A model generated the notes under the pieces. The model had not been told where the DNA came from, ran no database searches, and was given only the letters and a program-made list of their open reading frames with translations. From contig JAEWRC010000080.1 in assembly GCA_023460175.1 (NCBI GenBank), positions 45,056 to 109,055 on the forward strand: 64,000 nucleotides of DNA. The letters run 5' to 3'. Positions 1 through 9,983 of the stretch are shown piece by piece. How positions within the stretch are numbered: the stretch's first letter is position 1; each line of letters begins with the position of its first letter. This DNA comes from Actinomycetes bacterium. Lineage in GTDB: Bacteria > Actinomycetota > Actinomycetes > Mycobacteriales > Mycobacteriaceae. The position numbers and the translations under genes were made by a program.

Positions 1-3000
1 CGGGCATTGTCGATCGGTACCCACGGAATGCGCATGTTGCCAGCGATCATCTTGGTCGGCTCTTGATACTGCGCGAGATCGTGGGCAGACCGCTTAGCGT
101 AGGTCACAACGAGCGCGGCAGAGGCCGCCCGACGGCCGGCACGTCCAGCGCGCTGGACATAGTTGGCGGTCTTTGGCGGCATGTTGCGCATCACCACCGA
201 TTGCAAATCGCCGACGTCAACGCCGAGTTCGAATGTCGTCGAGCAGGACAGCACGTTGACCGCACCGCTGATGAACTCGCGCTGAATCTCAGCCGCTTCG
301 TCCGCAGTCCATTGAGCGGTATGTTCGCGAGCGGTCAGCGGCGCCGTGTTCATGGTCTGATAGACGGTCCGGTAGTGGTTGGTGTCCTCGGCTGGATTCG
401 GTATTGCGAATGGCTTGAGCCTTCCGGTGCAGCGACTGTTGGGACAGATGTCGCGGACGGAGAATGCGGTGAGCAACCGGCAGTCGTCGCACTGGTACCA
501 CTGGCAATCGGCACCGTTGGACACGCTCAGCTGGTTATGATCGAGCTGATAGACGTACCCACTCGCTCCTCGCTCGGTCTCAGATGCCAGCAATCCGCTT
601 GACTCCAGCAGCTTCCAGCACCCTTCGAGTATGCGTTCGGCCGGCGTGTCGATGGACAGGTCCGCGAGGACCTTACGCAGGAACGTTATGCGACTGTTCG
701 TGGCGCTCGCACCGCTGGGACTCCAGCTAATGATCTGCTTGGCACGGTCCGACCCGACCGACTTCATCCGCACGCGCGTGTTCCGCGGCGCGAATCGCTC
801 ATCCTTCACGTCAACCCGGTCAAGTACCGTCACGGCTCCCTGGAGGCGGACAGTCTTGGCGAGCTCGTTAAGCAACGCCCAGGACTCATCTTCTGTCAGG
901 CCCAACGAGGTAAACCCTCGCATCGGAATAGGCGTCGTGGGTCTGAGAGCCACACGCATCAGTCCGAGACCTTCCAGCGACTGCCGTGTCTCGAGCGTCA
1001 TGAGCTCGCCCGAGATCCACTGGTTCACCGCTTGGTTGATCTCGATCTTGCCCATGGCGCGTGGGAAGTGTCCTGCCGCATTGGCCTTCTCCTGGGTCAG
1101 CACTGCCAGGTCTCTGACCGTGAGATCACCAGTGGCAGCGGGATCACGAAGCGCTTGGGTGATGTAGCGACGCTCCAACATCCGGGTGTACGTACGATCC
1201 AGGTAAGGGGCCGCGAACGCTGCTGCTTGGCGGGAGTCGGAGAACATCAGCAGTTTTCGCCCACCTCCAACTTGGTCGGCGGACTCATCTGCGGCCTCGG
1301 GCAGCTGCTGATATAGCGCAGTGGTGACGACGGCAGGGGCGGCGTTGACGTCGGTGCGGAGCCGTCGAACACCTTGACGCGATTGCGTGCCGCATTCCGT
1401 GCAGCGGCTCATTACCCGGGTGGCGCGAGGATGTTCACGAACCAGCAGCATCTGGCCCCCACCGCAATTCGTGCTTGGACATGCAGTTGCCGCCGCATCA
1501 GCAAGCACACCGCAGCCGATGCACAGTCGCCGCGTGGTGGGATCGGACTTGACCTTGTCCACTTCGGCGAGGGTCAGCTCGTCCTCGTCGCGGATGATAT
1601 CGCCCTGCTCGTCGGCGAGCACCAGCCAGTTCACTGATCGATCGGCTGCCTTGGACGGGACGAAGTACTCGCGCCGGTCTCGGTCTTCGACATCGCCCGC
1701 CAGGTGAACAGCCCCGCACCGCGTGCAGGTACCGAACTCGAAGACCGCGCGCCCAGTCTGCGGGTCTACCTCGTGGCGCCCCAGGAAGATGTGCGGGCCA
1801 TCGTCATTAAAGCTCACGTAGGCGCCCTCGGTCGCCCGCACGAACAGGTGGTAGCGGGCCGATAGGACAGGGTGGCCACCATCGTCCTGGACGCCGCTGC
1901 CCAGCTCCACCAGCGCGTCCAGTTTCTCTGCGGAGCCATCGTCATTGGGCCACAGTCGTTCCCGCAGGTCATGGACGTCGACCGGTCCCGCTGCGAGTGC
2001 ATCCTTGAGATCGATCATGGAACGTTCGCTGGCCAGTGCTTCCGCAGCACTCATCCCCGACGGGATGACCTCGGCGGCGCGCAGTGATCCGGCACGCAGG
2101 CCCAGGAGTTGTTCGCCGGTCAGCGTCCACGTCGGCATCGGTGTGTGCTTTTTTCGCACCGGTTCGATGAGGTCCTGCTTGGTCAGGTCGCCCTCAACGT
2201 ATTCGAATGTCGCATCGAACAGGTTGGAGGCGAATTCCATGGCCTCACCACGAGGGTCGTTTCGCACGGATCCGTTGAGCGATGCGGATGTCGCAATGCA
2301 CTGCAGGCTTGCGCCTGGCGCGACCCGTTGTTTGAGTCGGCGGAGCAGCAACGCCACTTCGGAACCTTGCGCACCGTCGTAGACATGCGCTTCGTCCATC
2401 ACGATGAACTGCCAGGTTCCGGCGTGCGGGCCGTCGAATAGGTCCATGTCGTCCGGTCGCAGCAGCAGATACTCCAGCATCGCGTAGTTGGTCAACAGCA
2501 AATGCGGCGGAGTGCTTCGCATCTCGTCGCGGCTCAGCAGCTCATTCGGTAAGCGCCGCTCACCGGGATTCCCCTGTGCAAACTTAGCTTCCGCGTCGCG
2601 GGCGTGTTCGGTGGTCTCGCCGGTGTAGCGGCCGAACGTGATCTCCGGAAGGGCTGCGAGAACCGCACGTAGCCGCTTCAGCTGATCGTTGGCCAGGGCG
2701 TTCATCGGGTAGAGCAGTAGGGCCCGAACCCCCGGGCCCAAAGTTCCGCGGGCAGACTCCTCGATCAACGCGTTGATGATCGGGATGAGGAAGCTTTCCG
2801 TCTTTCCCGAGCCAGTTCCCGTGCTCACCACGAGGTTTCGGCCCGCCGTGAACTTTCTGACCGCGGCTTCCTGATGCACATACAGCGGCCGATCAATCCT
2901 GAACGCTTCGCTGTCGATTCCAGCGAAGTCAGGATGTAGAACACCTTCACCGATGAGCTCCCGACACGTCGCACCTGTCTCGTAGGGCGGCGTCATCTCC

Positions 3001-3158
3001 AGGATCGGCCCCTTGGTTAGGAGAGTGCTCGCATCGATCTCGGCGTCGAATGCGGCGGCCAATTTTTCGTTGCGCGGAGCCAGCAGCGTTTTGAGGTAAC
3101 GCTTGTAGCTCCCCTCGATCTGCTTGGCGGTTTCGAGTGGGTCAAGCCGGTCGATCAC
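1..3158 (-). CDS. Large DEAH-box helicase with zinc ribbons, DruE-like (C-terminus cut by window edge)
   Basis: Superfamily 2 helicase; about 1052 codons are visible and the gene continues beyond base 1. Reading the minus strand from a GTG at 3158 gives a Walker A loop STGTGSGKTES near residues 112-122, a DEAH box (MDEAHVYDG) near residue 253 and motif VI QRAGRAGR near residue 1005. The region between the two RecA-like lobes is unusually long and holds several Cys pairs (CTRCG, CIGCG with CPSTNC, CTECG, CDDC with CPNSRC) that look like zinc ribbons. The GTG overlaps the stop of the upstream 1200-residue gene by 4 bp (GTGA), so the two are translationally coupled. Size, this layout and the partner fit DruE of Druantia type III; the expected C-terminal DUF1998 region would lie outside the window. 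Helicase is certain, the Druantia assignment is inference. Confidence 0.75.
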   Translation of the reverse strand, partial: MIDRLDPLETAKQIEGSYKRYLKTLLAPRNEKLAAAFDAEIDASTLLTKGPILEMTPPYETGATCRELIGEGVLHPDFAGIDSEAFRIDRPLYVHQEAAVRKFTAGRNLVVSTGTGSGKTESFLIPIINALIEESARGTLGPGVRALLLYPMNALANDQLKRLRAVLAALPEITFGRYTGETTEHARDAEAKFAQGNPGERRLPNELLSRDEMRSTPPHLLLTNYAMLEYLLLRPDDMDLFDGPHAGTWQFIVMDEAHVYDGAQGSEVALLLRRLKQRVAPGASLQCIATSASLNGSVRNDPRGEAMEFASNLFDATFEYVEGDLTKQDLIEPVRKKHTPMPTWTLTGEQLLGLRAGSLRAAEVIPSGMSAAEALASERSMIDLKDALAAGPVDVHDLRERLWPNDDGSAEKLDALVELGSGVQDDGGHPVLSARYHLFVRATEGAYVSFNDDGPHIFLGRHEVDPQTGRAVFEFGTCTRCGAVHLAGDVEDRDRREYFVPSKAADRSVNWLVLADEQGDIIRDEDELTLAEVDKVKSDPTTRRLCIGCGVLADAAATACPSTNCGGGQMLLVREHPRATRVMSRCTECGTQSRQGVRRLRTDVNAAPAVVTTALYQQLPEAADESADQVGGGRKLLMFSDSRQAAAFAAPYLDRTYTRMLERRYITQALRDPAATGDLTVRDLAVLTQEKANAAGHFPRAMGKIEINQAVNQWISGELMTLETRQSLEGLGLMRVALRPTTPIPMRGFTSLGLTEDESWALLNELAKTVRLQGAVTVLDRVDVKDERFAPRNTRVRMKSVGSDRAKQIISWSPSGASATNSRITFLRKVLADLSIDTPAERILEGCWKLLESSGLLASETERGASGYVYQLDHNQLSVSNGADCQWYQCDDCRLLTAFSVRDICPNSRCTGRLKPFAIPNPAEDTNHYRTVYQTMNTAPLTAREHTAQWTADEAAEIQREFISGAVNVLSCSTTFELGVDVGDLQSVVMRNMPPKTANYVQRAGRAGRRAASAALVVTYAKRSAHDLAQYQEPTKMIAGNMRIPWVPIDNA

Positions 3159-6100
3159 TCGTCTTCTCCGATCAGGTCGCCGCGCCGGTCATACAACACG
3201 GCAGCTTCCGCGATGAGCAGGTCGTTGGCCACCATCGTCGGGCACAGTTGCGCCATCCGCGACCAATCCCGTAGCAGGCCAGAGTTCAAGTAACGGGCTT
3301 CAATTCGTCCGTGGGCTTCGAGCCTCGCCAGGAACGACAGGGTAAGTGATTGCACCGACATGAGCATCCACGGGTACTCGGCGGTATCGATCCCTTTCAG
3401 TCTGTCGATGCGCACCATGATGGTTTCGTGGGCAAGCATGGATGCTCGCCGCATGGGGTTCAGTACAAGCGACGCTTGCTTCTCGAAGTTGGTCGACCAT
3501 CCGGAAGCCATCCACTCCGTACGGCGGCACAGCGCTTCGTAAAGCCCGGCCCGGAGGTTGTCGTGGTGCAGTTGCGCACGCGGTATCTGCTGAATCTCAC
3601 GCAGCTTCGATTCGATGAGGGCGCCGGGTACCAAACTCATTTCTAGAACCGCTGAGTCGAAGCACGTCTCATGGAATCGCCCGGTCTTGCCGGTTCGCAA
3701 CAGTTCGGTCAGGGGCTCGCCGCCACGGTCGCTCAAGTAGGCCAACGTTTCCGCGCGTTCAGCCGAAACCTCAAGTCGGCGTTGATACAGCGAGGGCAGG
3801 TCGGCGAGTTCAACCATACATCCGAACCACGGGTGTGAATGCAGCTCGTTGAGCGTCTCTGCGGCACTGAAGTTGTGGTTGACCAGTTCGCTCCGAATCA
3901 GCATCGCCATCTTGTCGCTAGCAGAGATGGTGCTGTCACCGAGGCATTCCAAGGCTCGTCTCGGATTGTCGGCCAATACCTCGATGAGGCCGGCGAAGCG
4001 GTCGGTCTTGCCGTCAGCGTGCAGCCTCGCCAGCGCCGTCCACACCTCTGGTTGGGCGCCCACGTCCTGGGGTGCTCGGCACTGCGTGCCGAGATAACGC
4101 GCGAGCTTAGTTTGCGCTGGTGTGCCGTCGTCACACCAGCCCAGCTGGTCTACGCGGAACGCCGACGCGTGTGGAACAGATGGCGGGTCGATGAACGTCC
4201 ACGGATCATCGACGAAGAGCTGGCAGCACAGCTCGCCTCGGTCGATGAAACTCTCGGACAGTACCGCCCGTCCTTCCTTGACAGGGAATGCTTCTGCGGG
4301 GCGCCACGGTGCCGTCGTGCTCCAGACATAGACCGCTAGATCATCAACAGCAGCGACATCACTGAACTCCAGTGCGCCCTCGGTCAGGCTCACGTCCGAT
4401 GCCAGCAAGCGGGGCCGCGCGGACAGTACTGTGACATCAACCGGGCCATCGTCGGTGCTTAGCGTCGCCGCTATTCGTCCCGTGGGGTGGTGCCGTGCGG
4501 TGTCCGCGAACTGTTGGGTGCGCGTCTCAAACACGTCGCCCTGCCGGCGCCGCGGGCTGGCGTCGATCTGGATTACGTCGCCGATGTCGGACAGGTAGCC
4601 GAACTGAACGCTGCTGATCCCTGGCGCGCGGACGGCAACAAGTCGGTCCTGTGCGAAGTCCTCGGGGTCACACACGTCCGGCGTCATCCGCCAGGCATTG
4701 GGGACACCGGTTTCCCCGCTGCGGATCTCCACGTGGGGCGGTCGCAGTAGCACCGTGGCCGACGTGTCCTCATTACGTACATCGAGCTTGAGCTCAAGAT
4801 CGCGGTGTCCGAAGGCGATCGGATCGCCGGATCCAATCGAAATTCCTTCGCTCTCAACCACTCCGATACACGGAGTAATGCCTCCGGCAGTCGGTACACG
4901 AATCGACGGTTCGAAACTGGCGTGCAGCCCTTCGGCGACGAACACCGTGCATCGAGCATCCGATCCCATCGGACCGGTCACCAGAATCTCGAAGTATCCG
5001 AGTTGCGCTTCCTCGGCGTCATCAAACGGGTCGACACAGGTTTCTTCGTCCTCGCCATACCACTCCTCCTCGATGATCCAGTCGGGGTCGCCTACCCGGC
5101 GCACTTGGACTTTCCATCTCGGGGACGAGTCGGTCCGCGTCGCCGGCAACATTACCCAGGGCCGCGAGCTGTATACGGCCCGACCTTCCGGCGTAACCAC
5201 CCCGGTTGCACTATCGCCGAGCAAAAATCGTGGCCGGGCGTCCTTGCGGACCCGTCGTGGCGTCCCCACGGGCGCGTCGTCCCGCCACAGCTGTAGTGCA
5301 TCGATATCCCCGAGCTCGATGAACGCGCTACGCCACCGGTGCCAGCCTGCCGGACACCCGGTATCGGAATACTCAATCGGCCTCGTAGTGTGCGCGTCAA
5401 CCAGCTGGTGATCGTCGGGGAATACTGTCCAGACGCAGTCCTTCAATGCTTCGCGACGGGGAATCCAGCGGCCCTTCTCATCGAAGGTGAGCAGTGGATC
5501 TGCTTGCACGACCAGCGGAATCGATGATGGGGCCACAACGCCGGGGTGCGACACTATGGCTTCGCGGACCGGCGCAGGGACTGCGGCTCGGGCGACAGCA
5601 GATTGATGGCCCGCACCCCACCGACGCGCCGCGTGAACTTCACGGACCTCGCCATCGAGCGACACCCGCCACGGCAGATCAGAACCGCCGGCCGGCGTCG
5701 GCATTTCCAGCACGATTTCGTCGTCATCGATCAGATAGGTAACCGTCGGCTCAGACAAAACAGCGCCAGTGCGGCGCTTGCGTTGAATCTGCAGCGGCGC
5801 ATCCTTGAGTTGTAGAACCAACTCGTCGAGCAGCACGCTAGGCAGCCCCGTGGTGGACGCATTCAGCTCACGGTCGAAAACGGTTGGGTCGTCCGTCGCT
5901 TCCTGGATGAACTCAATAATGCGGTCCAGGATGTCGACTGCGAACTCTGCGCCGTTTACCAGGAAATTCCGAACCGGCACGTCCAACGTGGATTCCCGGT
6001 ACTCTTTGCCGGGTTCCTGCAGCCATTCCGTGACTGCCGCGCCGGTGGCGGGCCGCCCCTGGGTTATGTGTTCGTTGATCACGACTAGCAGACCACGCAG

Positions 6101-6757
6101 TGAATGAATGGGGATGCCGGCGTGCAGCGCAAGCATCATCACGTACTTGCGGTTGCTGTCCCGTTCGATATCGGGGAATCGCGCCAGCGAGAACTTGTCG
6201 AGAATGCCGATGATGCTTCTGCGGATGTCGTTCTCAAAATCGGCGTTGCGTTCGATACCGAGCTCGTCCCAGAAACTTTCCCAGTAGGCGCCGTGATCGT
6301 AGGCGAGGGACGCATGCCCGACAAGCGTCAGGAGGGTCAGCGCCGGGTATCGCTTGATGATCTTGGGGTAGGCAATGTCCTGCTTCGAGAGGTGCCGCAC
6401 CGCAGCGCCGTATTTGCGCTGCGCCTCACGGACCTCGCCCTCAGAGAAGTCGGCCTCGATCACGAGGTTGACCGGTTGCAACCGCTCGCGCCAGTGGTGT
6501 TCCTCGTCACTCATCCAATCCGAGAGTGTTCGGTTGTCCGCCACGGCGCCTCCCCCTAGTGCTTCGAATGCACTGTAAGACAGGTCACCGACACTCGAGC
6601 CGGATACCCCAGCGTATTGCAGCAAATATTGACGAACTAAACAGTTTGTGCAGGTCAAGGTTGCCTGGCGGCCGCCATGGGCCGCCAGCCCGACTAGCCT
6701 GATCAGGGTCCGCGAGGATCGAACGCGTCGTACGTTCGGTGGGCGATCACGACCCAA
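3155..6757 (-). CDS. 1200-residue defence-associated protein, DruH-like
   Basis: A very large protein with no domain that I recognise. The N-terminus has a CTNC Cys pair near residues 36-39; the rest is acidic, soluble-looking, beta-rich in the middle and helical towards the C-terminus, with no membrane segment. It is the upstream gene of a pair with the giant helicase (4-bp overlap), which is the gene order of Druantia type III (DruH then DruE), a two-gene anti-phage system whose DruH also lacks recognisable domains. The farthest in-frame start is a TTG at 6757; no ATG or GTG precedes codon 72, so the start is uncertain. Base composition is less GC-rich than the core genes downstream, in keeping with transfer. 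The name is inferred from size and neighbour only. Confidence 0.6.
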   Translation of the reverse strand: MGRDRPPNVRRVRSSRTLIRLVGLAAHGGRQATLTCTNCLVRQYLLQYAGVSGSSVGDLSYSAFEALGGGAVADNRTLSDWMSDEEHHWRERLQPVNLVIEADFSEGEVREAQRKYGAAVRHLSKQDIAYPKIIKRYPALTLLTLVGHASLAYDHGAYWESFWDELGIERNADFENDIRRSIIGILDKFSLARFPDIERDSNRKYVMMLALHAGIPIHSLRGLLVVINEHITQGRPATGAAVTEWLQEPGKEYRESTLDVPVRNFLVNGAEFAVDILDRIIEFIQEATDDPTVFDRELNASTTGLPSVLLDELVLQLKDAPLQIQRKRRTGAVLSEPTVTYLIDDDEIVLEMPTPAGGSDLPWRVSLDGEVREVHAARRWGAGHQSAVARAAVPAPVREAIVSHPGVVAPSSIPLVVQADPLLTFDEKGRWIPRREALKDCVWTVFPDDHQLVDAHTTRPIEYSDTGCPAGWHRWRSAFIELGDIDALQLWRDDAPVGTPRRVRKDARPRFLLGDSATGVVTPEGRAVYSSRPWVMLPATRTDSSPRWKVQVRRVGDPDWIIEEEWYGEDEETCVDPFDDAEEAQLGYFEILVTGPMGSDARCTVFVAEGLHASFEPSIRVPTAGGITPCIGVVESEGISIGSGDPIAFGHRDLELKLDVRNEDTSATVLLRPPHVEIRSGETGVPNAWRMTPDVCDPEDFAQDRLVAVRAPGISSVQFGYLSDIGDVIQIDASPRRRQGDVFETRTQQFADTARHHPTGRIAATLSTDDGPVDVTVLSARPRLLASDVSLTEGALEFSDVAAVDDLAVYVWSTTAPWRPAEAFPVKEGRAVLSESFIDRGELCCQLFVDDPWTFIDPPSVPHASAFRVDQLGWCDDGTPAQTKLARYLGTQCRAPQDVGAQPEVWTALARLHADGKTDRFAGLIEVLADNPRRALECLGDSTISASDKMAMLIRSELVNHNFSAAETLNELHSHPWFGCMVELADLPSLYQRRLEVSAERAETLAYLSDRGGEPLTELLRTGKTGRFHETCFDSAVLEMSLVPGALIESKLREIQQIPRAQLHHDNLRAGLYEALCRRTEWMASGWSTNFEKQASLVLNPMRRASMLAHETIMVRIDRLKGIDTAEYPWMLMSVQSLTLSFLARLEAHGRIEARYLNSGLLRDWSRMAQLCPTMVANDLLIAEAAVLYDRRGDLIGEDE

Positions 6758-7071
6758 TACCGGCCAGACGGCTTAACATCGGCCTCAACGCGGACGCCGC
6801 AGCCAGCCGCCTCCGCGTCCGCGTCCTACCCCACACACTGGCGATGTCCCCGATCCCGCGGCGGCATCCGATACGTGATCCCAGCCCGTCGCAAGTACCT
6901 CGACGCCCTCAGCGCAGAAAGACCAAGCGACCTCGCGTGCACAGGTCCCGATCGATGGGTCAGGTCCGGCTGTTGCAGCCAGAATCGGATTACGCGCCCG
7001 AAGAACCGCCTTGGAAACGCCAATGTTCTTGGCTACGTGTAAGCACCTCCGCCACATGGCAAACTTCGTGC
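6758..7071. promoter_or_regulatory. Divergent intergenic region between the helicase operon and the HNH gene
   Basis: A 314-bp gap between divergent genes. The reading frame of the HNH gene stays open through it from 6739, but the predicted peptide is Arg/Pro-rich and unlike a folded domain, and it would overlap the start of the leftward gene. I read it as promoter DNA for both directions. I see no clear operator. Confidence 0.4.
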
Positions 7072-7956
7072 ATGGACAGCGAGCTCGAGCTACAACTGCG
7101 CGGCATGATCTTCGATCAGCTCGCCGAGATTGTTGCCGACCACGGTGTGGTCACCCGTACCCAACTCGAAGCACTCCCGGTGGACGGCGGAATCCGCCGC
7201 GTTATCGACCGAAGCCGAGGGATCTGGAATCCGCGGGACTTGAGCGCGACGCTGTCGGTCGTATCGAACCCTCAAGGACCGTACGAAGACACCAATGTCG
7301 GTGACTCACTATTTGCTTATGACTACCGCGCCGGCAGCATCGACGGAGACAACCGCAAAATGCGGAGGGCCTACGAACTGGGACTGCCAATCATCTTGTT
7401 GCGCACGGTGCGCCCCGGAGTATTTGTCCCAGTCTTTCCGGTGTACGTCGTTGCCGACGATATAGCCAACCGTCGCTTCATTCTGGCGCTGGACGAGAGC
7501 CTGCGCTTCTTCTCTGATCCGCTCCATCTGACACCCGATGAGCGCAAGTACGCCCAACGGATAGTCAAGCAACGGTTGCACCAACCCGAGTTTCGCGGCC
7601 GCATTCTGCTCGCATATCAAGAGCGCTGCACAGTGTGCGCCCTGAAGCACGGCAAGTTACTTGACGCTGCGCACATTATCGGCGACCACAAACCCCACGG
7701 ACTACCCGTTATCGAGAACGGGCTCAGCCTGTGCAAAATTCACCACGCTGCCTACGACGCGAATCTTCTCGGCATTTCCCCGGACTACCAGGTGCGGATC
7801 AACAGCTCGATCATGGAGGAGATCGACGGGCCAATGCTTCGACACGGCCTTCAGGAAATGGATGGCCGGTCACTCACCCTGCCGAATCGACGTGCGGACC
7901 GTCCGTCAAAAGACCTTCTCGCTGAACGCTTCGACGAGTTCAAGGAGGCCAGCTGA
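7072..7956 (+). CDS. HNH endonuclease, predicted restriction enzyme (COG3440-like)
   Basis: A 294-residue protein starting at the ATG of MDSELELQ. The C-terminal half carries an HNH fold of the HNH_2 type: a zinc-type CTVC pair, the HNH histidine in DAAHIIGDH, then ENGLSLCKIHHAAYD supplying Asn and the last His. The N-terminal ~150 residues (rich in V, Y, R and aromatic residues) resemble the variable target-recognition half seen in COG3440 predicted restriction endonucleases. No methyltransferase gene is adjacent, so if it restricts DNA it may act on modified or phage DNA. It is divergent from the Druantia-like pair and convergent with the interrupted kinase. Being part of the same defence island is inference. 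Confidence 0.75.
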   Translation: MDSELELQLRGMIFDQLAEIVADHGVVTRTQLEALPVDGGIRRVIDRSRGIWNPRDLSATLSVVSNPQGPYEDTNVGDSLFAYDYRAGSIDGDNRKMRRAYELGLPIILLRTVRPGVFVPVFPVYVVADDIANRRFILALDESLRFFSDPLHLTPDERKYAQRIVKQRLHQPEFRGRILLAYQERCTVCALKHGKLLDAAHIIGDHKPHGLPVIENGLSLCKIHHAAYDANLLGISPDYQVRINSSIMEEIDGPMLRHGLQEMDGRSLTLPNRRADRPSKDLLAERFDEFKEAS

Positions 7957-8095
7957 AGGTCACACGGCAGAAGTGCGATGCGGGGTCGTCGGCAATAGAA
8001 GTTGGTCCAACGAAGTCCTCATCGACTGCCTCGGAGCGTCGGGCCGCAGCGCTCTCGGGCTCCGAAGCCTGAGCCACCACGGGTCCAGACCACCC

Positions 8096-9963
8096 TCAAG
8101 GATTCAACTTGGTACTCCCAGCGATGGGATGGGTGGTGCTGACGATCTTGGCGATGCAGTTGTCACGATCGAATCCCTGTTCCGTACACCAGCCGAGCAC
8201 CTCGTAGGGGTTGTTCGACCACAGCCCGACCACGGTTATCCAGAAATTGGGGCCGTCATAGGTCGACCAGTGCCCCGACCACAACAGCTTCACGTCCGGA
8301 TAGATGCTGCGCAGCCGTAGGTGTTCGTCGAGGATCGCCTCGTTGTCCCAGGTGATCCCCTTCGCCACCAAACCCACACGCTTGGAACTGATCTGGGGAA
8401 TCCAACGGTCCGCGAGAACGACGGACACCGACGCCCGGTCCTCGTTGGCGATCGCACGCAGGCGCGCGAGACTCTGCTGTTCGACATCAGGGACGGGCGT
8501 CACAGTGACGGTTTTCGTCGGTGGCGACTTCGGCGGGGCCGCCGACGCCGTCGGCTCTGCACGGCCCGGTGTTCCCAGCAGCAACTCGACGCCGGCCTTT
8601 GCCTCCGCCTCCGTGTAGCTCATCTGGTGCTTGCCGGCCTGGACCCGGTAGAAGCGCGCCCCGCCGGGCACATCGTCGACACGGAACTTCAGCAGGCATT
8701 CATTGCTGGTACTGCTGCTGCCCTCGATCGAACCCTTCGCCAGCAGCTCTCCCGACTCGTCCTCGACCAGGATTGGCGTGTCGGGACCGATATCTCCGAA
8801 ATCCTTTGCGCCGGCGCACCTATATCCGGCGGGCAGGTCCGGGTCCTTGGCGACATCCGAGGCAAGTCGGACCGTCCCCGCCAGACTGAAAGCCTCCGCG
8901 TCCGCCTTCTGGGCTTCCGGCTTGACCGCAAGGTAAGTCACCGCGCCGACCGCTACCAATAACACCGCTGCGGCCGCCCCGATCCCCAGCAACCGGCGCC
9001 CGGTTCGTGGCGGGGACGCCTCCGCCCTGCCGGACTCCGAGACCAGGCGCGTAGGTGCGGAGAAGGCCGGTGAGCCGGGAGCCGCCACCGGAGCGATCAG
9101 CGTGTCGACGTCGTTCAACGAAGACAGTCTTGTCGCCGCGGCCGGAGACGTCGTCGAATCTTCAAGGGCGTGCACAAAGTCGCCGCACGTTTCAAACCGT
9201 TCCTCGGGGTCTTTCGCCAATGCGCGCGCGATCGCCGATTCGAGGTGCGCAAGGTCAGCACGCGTCTCGCCGAGAGCCGGGGGCGGTGCATTCAGATGCT
9301 TGCCGATGACCACCGCAGGGTTGGTGTGAGCGAACACGTGGTCGCCGGTCAGCAGGTGATACGCCGTCGCAGCCAGCGAGTACTGGTCCGCCCGTCCGTC
9401 CAGTTCGAGCCCCATCAACTGTTCCGGGGCCGCATAGGCCGCCGTACCGACGGTCATGTTGGTGGCGGTCAGCGCACCCGCGTCGCCGTCGGCTACATCG
9501 CGGGCCACCCCGAAGTCCGCCAGCAGGGCGCGGCGCTCGCCGGCGTCGGACAGCAGAATGTTGGCGGGCTTCACGTCGCGGTGCAACAGGCCCATGCTGT
9601 GGGCGTAGTCCAAGGCAGCGGCCACGTCCTTGACGATGTCGAGCGCCTGTTGAGTGGGCAATCCATTTCGGTGCTGCTGCACCAGCTGGGCGGCATCAGT
9701 TCCGTCGACTAAGTCCATGGAGATCCAGAGCCGACCGCGGTACTTGCCGCGGTCGTGGATACGCACGATATTGGGGTGCCACAGCTTGGACGCCAAATCG
9801 GCTTCGCGGTTGAAGCGTTCGATGTAATCGGGGTCCGCGGAGATGCTCGACCGGAGCACCTTGAGCGCGTCGTGTCGTGGCAGGCGGGGGTGCTGGACGA
9901 GGTACACCTCGCCCATCCCCCCTGAACCAAGCTGCCGCTCAATGATGTAGCCGGCGAACTTAG
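8096..9963 (-). pseudogene. Receptor-type Ser/Thr protein kinase, 5' end separated by an IS insertion
   Basis: This piece encodes residues 8 to 628 of a transmembrane kinase. Visible are the Gly-rich loop [10 protein letters not shown], the catalytic loop [13 protein letters not shown], the ADFGVARD magnesium loop and an APE motif, then a linker, one membrane helix ([20 protein letters not shown]) and an extracytoplasmic domain of about 200 residues with paired Cys but no PASTA repeats. The upstream end runs straight into the IS end at 9963. Joining it across the element to the fragment at 11623-11646 restores [17 protein letters not shown], the usual start of PknF-type mycobacterial kinases. 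The frame stays open into the element, without any ATG, GTG or TTG between the transposase stop and the junction, so a fused or shortened product is possible but unlikely to be normally controlled. Confidence 0.85.
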
Positions 9964-9983
9964 CCTCGATCCGTGGATAGACC
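9959..9983. repeat. Left IS end: target duplication CTTAG plus inverted repeat
   Basis: CTTAG at 9959-9963 directly abuts the inverted repeat CCTCGATCCGTGGATAGA. The same CTTAG follows the opposite end of the element, giving a 5-bp target duplication within the 4-5 bp range known for IS1380-family elements. Confidence 0.9.

Noticed and set aside
6739..7071. N-terminal extension of the HNH protein by 111 residues
   Set aside because: Arg/Pro-rich, no domain-like pattern, would overlap the divergent gene start; the ATG at 7072 opens the conserved part.
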